From Chitinophagaceae bacterium UBA4412 (GTDB lineage Bacteria > Bacteroidota > Bacteroidia > Chitinophagales > Chitinophagaceae), in assembly GCA_002400445.1 (NCBI GenBank), contig DGQO01000057.1, forward strand, positions 1 to 11,695: DNA of 11,695 bases, in the 5' to 3' direction. The position numbers and the translations under genes were made by a program. Shown here in pieces: positions 7,565 through 11,695 of the stretch (the first letter of the stretch is position 1; every line of letters starts with the position of its first letter). The notes beneath the pieces are model-generated. The model saw only the letters and a list, made by a program, of their open reading frames with translations, made no database searches and was not told the origin of the DNA.

Positions 7565-9523
7565 ATGAAAAGATTGCTTGTACTGCTGTTCCTTGCGGGT
7601 TTTGCAGAAAATGGCTTTGCCCAACAAGCCGTTACTATTATTAGCCCGGATAAGAAACTAGTAGTGAGCTGCGATATTGCAAATGCGGTCTATACTATTG
7701 CTTACAAAGGCGAGGCGGTTTTACAAAAGTCAAAACTGGGTATCGTAAGAGAAGATGAAGACTTCTCCAATAATTTACAACTGGCAAAAGTTTCGGCTTC
7801 CACCATAGTAAAGGATAACTATACCATGCTCAATGCGAAAAGAAAAAATATCAGCTACCTGGCTACCCAGCGGATTTTTGAAACCAAAACGAGATCCGGC
7901 AAAAAGATGAATATTATTTTTCGGGTATCAAACGACGGCGTTGCTTTTCAATATGAATTTCCGGAAAGATCAACGGAAGTAAAAAACATAAAATGCGAAG
8001 CGACCAGTTTTCATTTTAATGAAGGAACAAGGGCATGGCTTCAACCCAAAACAGAAGCACAAACAGGTTTTGAGCATACCAACCCTTCCTACGAAGCTCA
8101 CTATCAAATTGATATTGCCACCGGCACTGCATCACCTGGGCCTAACGGATGGGTGTACCCTGCATTGTTTAAATACAACGATGCCTGGATGATGATTACC
8201 GAGGCTGCTTTAGGAAGAACTTATTGCGGCACGGCTTTGCAGCAATTTTCACCAGGCAATGAATATAAAATCAATTTCCCCGAAGCGCCTGAAGTATTTA
8301 CCAATGGTACGCCCACATTAAATCCAACATCAACGCTACCATGGAAAACACCCTGGAGAATTATTGCCATTGGCAGTATGAGAACAATTATGGAATCTAC
8401 ACTCGGCACCGACCTGGCATTTCCGGCAAAAAAAATGCCTGCCTACCGAACAGGCAGGGATGCTTCTTTTATAAAACCTGGAAAGGCATCCTGGAGTTGG
8501 GTGTTGCAGAAAGATGATTCAACCATTTACAGTGTTCAAAAAAAGTTTATCGATTTTGCTGCTGATATGAACTGGCAATATTGTTTAATTGATGCCGGGT
8601 GGGACAAGACGATTGGCTACGATTCTGTAAAATTATTGGCAGATTATGCAAAGCAAAAAAAAGTGGGCATTCATGTTTGGTACAACTCTGCTGGTAGCTG
8701 GAACACGGTAACGTTTACGCCTAAAGACAAATTGCTCACGCATGAAAGCCGTGTGCTGGAGTTTTCAAGACTACAGCAAATGGGTATCAAAGGTATTAAA
8801 GTGGATTTTTTTGCCGGTGATGGACAGTCTATGATAAATTATTACCAGGACATCCTGGAAGACGCCGCAACATATAAGTTGCTGGTAAACTTCCATGGCG
8901 CCACTTTGCCCAGAGGCTGGCAACGCACATATCCCAACCTGATGACAACAGAAGCAGTGCAGGGTTATGAGATGATCACCTTTAACCAGAATGATGCAAA
9001 TCTTTATCCGAAACATGCCATTATGGTTGCCATGGTTCGCAATGCATTTGACCCCATGGATTTTACACCGATGTGTTTGTATAAAATTCCACGCATTAAT
9101 AAAACCACTACTTCCGCTTTTGAACTGGCCACTTCTGTTGCATTCTTATCCGGGATCCAACATTTTGCTGAAACTCCGGAGGGAATGGAACATGTGCCAC
9201 TTTATGTAAAGGATTTTTTACGAATGCTTCCTGAAAATTGGGATGAGACCAGGCTGATAGAAGCTTTCCCGGCTAAATCGTATGTAGTGGCAAGAAGAAG
9301 CGGTAAAAAATGGTATGTGGCAGGTTTGAACGGAGAGGATGTTGAAAAAAATCTGTCTCTTGATCTCTCCTTCTTAAGAGGCAAAAAGGGAACATTCATC
9401 ACAACAGAAACGGGTGTAAAAAATGAAATTTCATTTGCAACAAAAAATATACAGGTACCGGCAAATGGCAAAATTAAAATCAGCTTAAAAGGAAATGATG
9501 GTTTTGTCGCCGTATTTGAATAA
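7565..9523 (+). CDS. GH97 retaining alpha-galactosidase (or beta-L-arabinopyranosidase), exported
   Basis: This is a complete 652-residue protein, close in length to Bacteroides thetaiotaomicron BtGal97b. The signal peptide is cut after GFA before Gln20. An N-terminal beta-sandwich (about 22-275) begins with ISPDKKLVVSCDI. A (beta/alpha)8 barrel (about 300-560) contains IKPGKASWSW, LIDAGWD and HVWYNSAG. A short C-terminal beta-domain follows. GH97 holds inverting alpha-glucosidases (SusB) and retaining alpha-galactosidases. The retaining group has an Asp nucleophile, seen here as Asp414 in IKVDFFAGDG. Glu469 in AVQGYE is the likely acid/base, 55 residues later as in BtGal97b (D415/E470, from memory). 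Glu463 in TTEAV fits a calcium ligand. At least one GH97 enzyme is a beta-L-arabinopyranosidase, a sugar matching alpha-galactose without its CH2OH, and the arabinose-rich setting makes this a real alternative. Residues 292-298 are encoded by a 21-base palindrome (separate entry). The leader is A-rich (ttaaaaaaagaatt), and the gene starts 18 bases after the GH43 stop. Confidence 0.93.
   Translation: MKRLLVLLFLAGFAENGFAQQAVTIISPDKKLVVSCDIANAVYTIAYKGEAVLQKSKLGIVREDEDFSNNLQLAKVSASTIVKDNYTMLNAKRKNISYLATQRIFETKTRSGKKMNIIFRVSNDGVAFQYEFPERSTEVKNIKCEATSFHFNEGTRAWLQPKTEAQTGFEHTNPSYEAHYQIDIATGTASPGPNGWVYPALFKYNDAWMMITEAALGRTYCGTALQQFSPGNEYKINFPEAPEVFTNGTPTLNPTSTLPWKTPWRIIAIGSMRTIMESTLGTDLAFPAKKMPAYRTGRDASFIKPGKASWSWVLQKDDSTIYSVQKKFIDFAADMNWQYCLIDAGWDKTIGYDSVKLLADYAKQKKVGIHVWYNSAGSWNTVTFTPKDKLLTHESRVLEFSRLQQMGIKGIKVDFFAGDGQSMINYYQDILEDAATYKLLVNFHGATLPRGWQRTYPNLMTTEAVQGYEMITFNQNDANLYPKHAIMVAMVRNAFDPMDFTPMCLYKIPRINKTTTSAFELATSVAFLSGIQHFAETPEGMEHVPLYVKDFLRMLPENWDETRLIEAFPAKSYVVARRSGKKWYVAGLNGEDVEKNLSLDLSFLRGKKGTFITTETGVKNEISFATKNIQVPANGKIKISLKGNDGFVAVFE
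8435..8461. repeat. Short palindromic element inside the GH97 reading frame
   Basis: Arms CCTGCCT (8438-8444) and AGGCAGG (8452-8458) are perfect inverted repeats around the 7-base loop ACCGAAC. After one G/G mismatch, two further pairs (bases 8435-8436 with 8460-8461) extend the stem. The 21-base core falls exactly on codon boundaries and encodes PAYRTGR, residues 292-298. It directly precedes the conserved DASFIKPGK segment of the GH97 barrel, where I would expect family members to run without these residues. The sequence resembles GC-rich palindromes I recall as dispersed repeats in Bacteroidota genomes, but no second copy occurs in this window, so its status as a repeat family is inference. 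The hairpin itself is directly visible. Confidence 0.6.
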
Positions 9524-9620
9524 ATAGAAACAGGCATGAACAACATCAATCCTGTTGCCAGATATAAAATAAAAAAAAAGCATTAACGAGGATATTTCCT
9601 GCACATAAAAATTAAATCTC

Positions 9621-11695
9621 ATGGTAAAAAAACGAAAGAACCAGATGTTGAAAATGAGTGTATGGCTTCTTGCCTCAGCACTTGCCAGTACGGTGTCACA
9701 AGCACAAACACCAAAGCTCACGCTGGATCTTACAAACGCTACAACCCAAGTTAGTCCTATGTTGTATGGCCTCATGACGGAGGAAATAAACCATTCTTAC
9801 GATGGTGGTTTGTATGCAGAACTGATACGTAACCGAATTTTCAAAGACAGTAAAACCTCGCCTGAGGGATGGAGCGTTGTAAAGGACAATGCAGCCTCAG
9901 AGGTTGCCATAAAACTGATAGCAGCCGAAGAACATGTTCCGAATGATGAGCGCCGCAATGCCATAAACGGAGCACTTACCGCCTGCTTAAGGCTCACCGT
10001 AGAAAAGGTTAATGGAAGAGTGGGCATCGCCAATGAAGGTTACTGGGGTATTCCTGTTAAACCTTCCACTACTTACAACGCATCCTTTTATATAAAAGGC
10101 ACAGATCGCAGTGAACCGCCACGCTGGCCCTGGGAGCCAAAACCTGCTACGCCACCGCTGCCTGTAATTGAAAATAATACGCCCGGCCCAATAACCGTTT
10201 CTATCGAAAGCAATGATGGTAAAATAGTTTATGCCTCGGGATCCATTGACCTGGTAAAAAGCCCGTACTGGAAAAAATATCAACTCAGCTTAACAACTAC
10301 TGCTGCAGTAAAGCCAACTAAAGACGCACGTTTTGTTATTTCTACAAACCGTGTTGGTGTATATTATTTCAATCTTGTTTCCTTGTTTCCACCCACATTT
10401 AAAGATCGGCCGAATGGCAACCGGCCAGACCTTATGCAGATGATGGTGGATATGAAACCAAAATTTTTGCGCTTCCCCGGAGGAAATTTTTTAGAAGGCC
10501 CCACGCTTAATGATGCATTTCCCTGGAAAGAAACACTGGGACCATTGGAGCAAAGGCCTGGCCATAGAGGTTCCTGGGGTTATCGCCCCACAGATGGAAT
10601 GGGATTACTCGAATTTTTATTATGGAGCGAAGACATCGTGGCAGAACCGCTGCTGGGTGTTTTTGCCGGGTATGCATTAGATGGCGACCATGTGGATGCA
10701 GGTCCTTTGCTAAAACCTTATGTGGATGATGCTTTGGACGAAATAGAATATGTTATAGGAGATACAAATACATATTGGGGCGCAAAACGTGCAGCAGACG
10801 GGCATCCGGCGCCTTTTCCATTAAAATATGTGGAAATAGGCAATGAAGATTGGTTCGACCGGTCTAACAGTTACGAGGGAAGATTTAATCAGTTCAGGGA
10901 GGCCATCGAAAAAAAGTATCCGCAGCTCATTTGCATTTCTACCATTGCCGATGCGCAGTATCCAAAACTTAAATTTACAACCGGCAAACCACCACAGGTA
11001 CTTGACGAACATTATTACCGTGACAGTTGGGATATGTGGGCGAATGCATCGCAGTATGATCAGTATGACCGCAGTGGTGCCAAAATATTTGTAGGAGAAT
11101 GGGCAACCAGAGAAGGCGCACCCACAACCAATTTAAACGCAGCGCTTGGCGATGCAGCCTGGATGACGGGTATGGAGCGCAACTCCGACCTTATCATCAT
11201 GTCTTGCTACGCACCCTTGTTTGTAAATGTGAACACCGCTACAGCCACTGCACCCAAAGCATGGCAATGGGATTCAGACTTGATAGGATACAATGCATTG
11301 AACAGTTATGGTTCGCCATCCTATTATGTGCAAAAAATATTCAGTCAATACCTGGGCGATAAAATTGTACCGGTAACGGCAGAAAACATTCCAATGCAAA
11401 ACAGGCCAATGACAAGGCGGGACAGTGCGCAGCAAAATACGCCTAAGCCGGTGCCCACCATTTTTTATGCTGCTACAAAAGATGCGAATACGGGAAAGCT
11501 GTTCCTTAAAATGGTGAACACAACAGGAAAGAAACAACCGGTTCTTATCAACCTGAACGGTGCTACCAGCATACAGTCAAAGGCTACATTAATAACTATA
11601 AAAGGCAATAAGCCGGAAGATACCAACAGCATTACTGAACCGGAAAAAATTGTGCCGTCCAATGAAATCATCAGCGGGATAAAGTCAAAGTTTAC
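9621..11695 (+). CDS. GH51 alpha-L-arabinofuranosidase, exported, 3' end beyond the window
   Basis: The frame stays open from the ATG at 9621 to the last base (691 codons plus two bases), so the gene leaves the window. The enzyme removes terminal alpha-L-arabinofuranosyl groups with retention. The signal peptide is residues 1-28, cut after SQA before Gln29; in-frame ATGs at residues 9 and 12 would also keep it. Next come the N-terminal GH51 strand region (LYGLMTEEINHSYDGGLYAELIRN), a CBM4-like sandwich inserted at about 75-255, and the (beta/alpha)8 barrel (about 270-560, with LRFPGGNFLEG). Catalytic Glu409 in EIGNED is the acid/base and Glu493 in VGEWATREG the nucleophile. The C-terminal beta-domain begins near residue 612, and the last visible residues suggest only about 15-25 are missing. 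Residues 162-190 form a proline-rich insert in the sandwich domain. The signal peptide implies action outside the cytoplasm, unlike many intracellular GH51 enzymes. A 97-base gap with an A9 tract but no clear promoter separates it from GH97, so it may be the operon's next gene. Confidence 0.94.
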   Translation, partial: MVKKRKNQMLKMSVWLLASALASTVSQAQTPKLTLDLTNATTQVSPMLYGLMTEEINHSYDGGLYAELIRNRIFKDSKTSPEGWSVVKDNAASEVAIKLIAAEEHVPNDERRNAINGALTACLRLTVEKVNGRVGIANEGYWGIPVKPSTTYNASFYIKGTDRSEPPRWPWEPKPATPPLPVIENNTPGPITVSIESNDGKIVYASGSIDLVKSPYWKKYQLSLTTTAAVKPTKDARFVISTNRVGVYYFNLVSLFPPTFKDRPNGNRPDLMQMMVDMKPKFLRFPGGNFLEGPTLNDAFPWKETLGPLEQRPGHRGSWGYRPTDGMGLLEFLLWSEDIVAEPLLGVFAGYALDGDHVDAGPLLKPYVDDALDEIEYVIGDTNTYWGAKRAADGHPAPFPLKYVEIGNEDWFDRSNSYEGRFNQFREAIEKKYPQLICISTIADAQYPKLKFTTGKPPQVLDEHYYRDSWDMWANASQYDQYDRSGAKIFVGEWATREGAPTTNLNAALGDAAWMTGMERNSDLIIMSCYAPLFVNVNTATATAPKAWQWDSDLIGYNALNSYGSPSYYVQKIFSQYLGDKIVPVTAENIPMQNRPMTRRDSAQQNTPKPVPTIFYAATKDANTGKLFLKMVNTTGKKQPVLINLNGATSIQSKATLITIKGNKPEDTNSITEPEKIVPSNEIISGIKSKF

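Noticed and set aside
7565..9523. GH97 protein as a SusB-like inverting alpha-glucosidase
   Set aside because: The Asp in KVDF marks the retaining galactosidase-type group, and no starch-utilization genes are nearby.
9202..9549. Minus-strand open frame of 115 codons over the GH97 3' end
   Set aside because: It is antisense to the conserved GH97 C-terminal domain and shows no domain or signal pattern of its own.
9529..9556. Inverted repeat AACAGG/CCTGTT just after the GH97 stop, considered as a terminator
   Set aside because: The stem is only 6 bp with a 16-base loop and has no following T-run; it is too weak to call.
9571..9579. Run of nine A before the GH51 gene, considered as a promoter or slippage element
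   Set aside because: It lies in a non-coding A-rich leader typical of Bacteroidota and no matching promoter boxes were found.

Overview
The window reads as a polysaccharide-degradation cluster from a member of the Bacteroidota, most likely an environmental lineage of the Chitinophagaceae or Sphingobacteriales type. The evidence is the gene content (GH127/146, GH95, two GH43, GH97 and GH51 side by side), signal peptides that all end Ala|Gln, A-rich leaders without clear Shine-Dalgarno sequences, and moderate GC. The genus assignment is inference only.

Layout: six genes, all on the + strand, fill almost the whole window. (1) bases 1-1659: 3' part of a GH127/GH146-type (DUF1680) beta-L-arabinofuranosidase, cut by the left edge. 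(2) 1739-4225: GH95 alpha-L-fucosidase or alpha-L-galactosidase. (3) 4254-5939: GH43 beta-xylosidase/alpha-L-arabinofuranosidase with a C-terminal beta-sandwich. (4) 5975-7546: a second, divergent GH43 resembling subfamily 12. (5) 7565-9523: GH97 with the retaining, alpha-galactosidase-type aspartate. (6) 9621 to the right edge: GH51 alpha-L-arabinofuranosidase, open to the last base and probably missing only its extreme C-terminus. The gaps are 79, 28, 35, 18 and 97 bases. Genes 2-5 look like one transcription unit, and genes 1 and 6 probably belong to it too. No gap exceeds 100 bases. I see no convincing RNA gene, terminator, mobile element, CRISPR array or minus-strand gene.

How they work together: all six belong to families dominated by exo-acting enzymes that remove terminal sugars (beta- and alpha-L-arabinofuranose, L-fucose or L-galactose, xylose, and alpha-galactose or beta-L-arabinopyranose). 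The five with a visible N-terminus carry export signals. This fits stripping of side chains from a highly decorated, arabinose-rich plant polymer such as complex glucuronoarabinoxylan, pectic arabinan/RG-I or arabinogalactan. The endo-acting backbone enzymes, the SusC/SusD-like transporter and the regulator that would define a polysaccharide utilization locus lie outside the window, so the exact target cannot be fixed.

The most unusual sequence detail is a 21-base perfect-arm palindrome inside the GH97 gene. It encodes exactly seven in-frame residues (PAYRTGR) just before a conserved family segment and looks like a small palindromic element inserted into a protein-coding gene.
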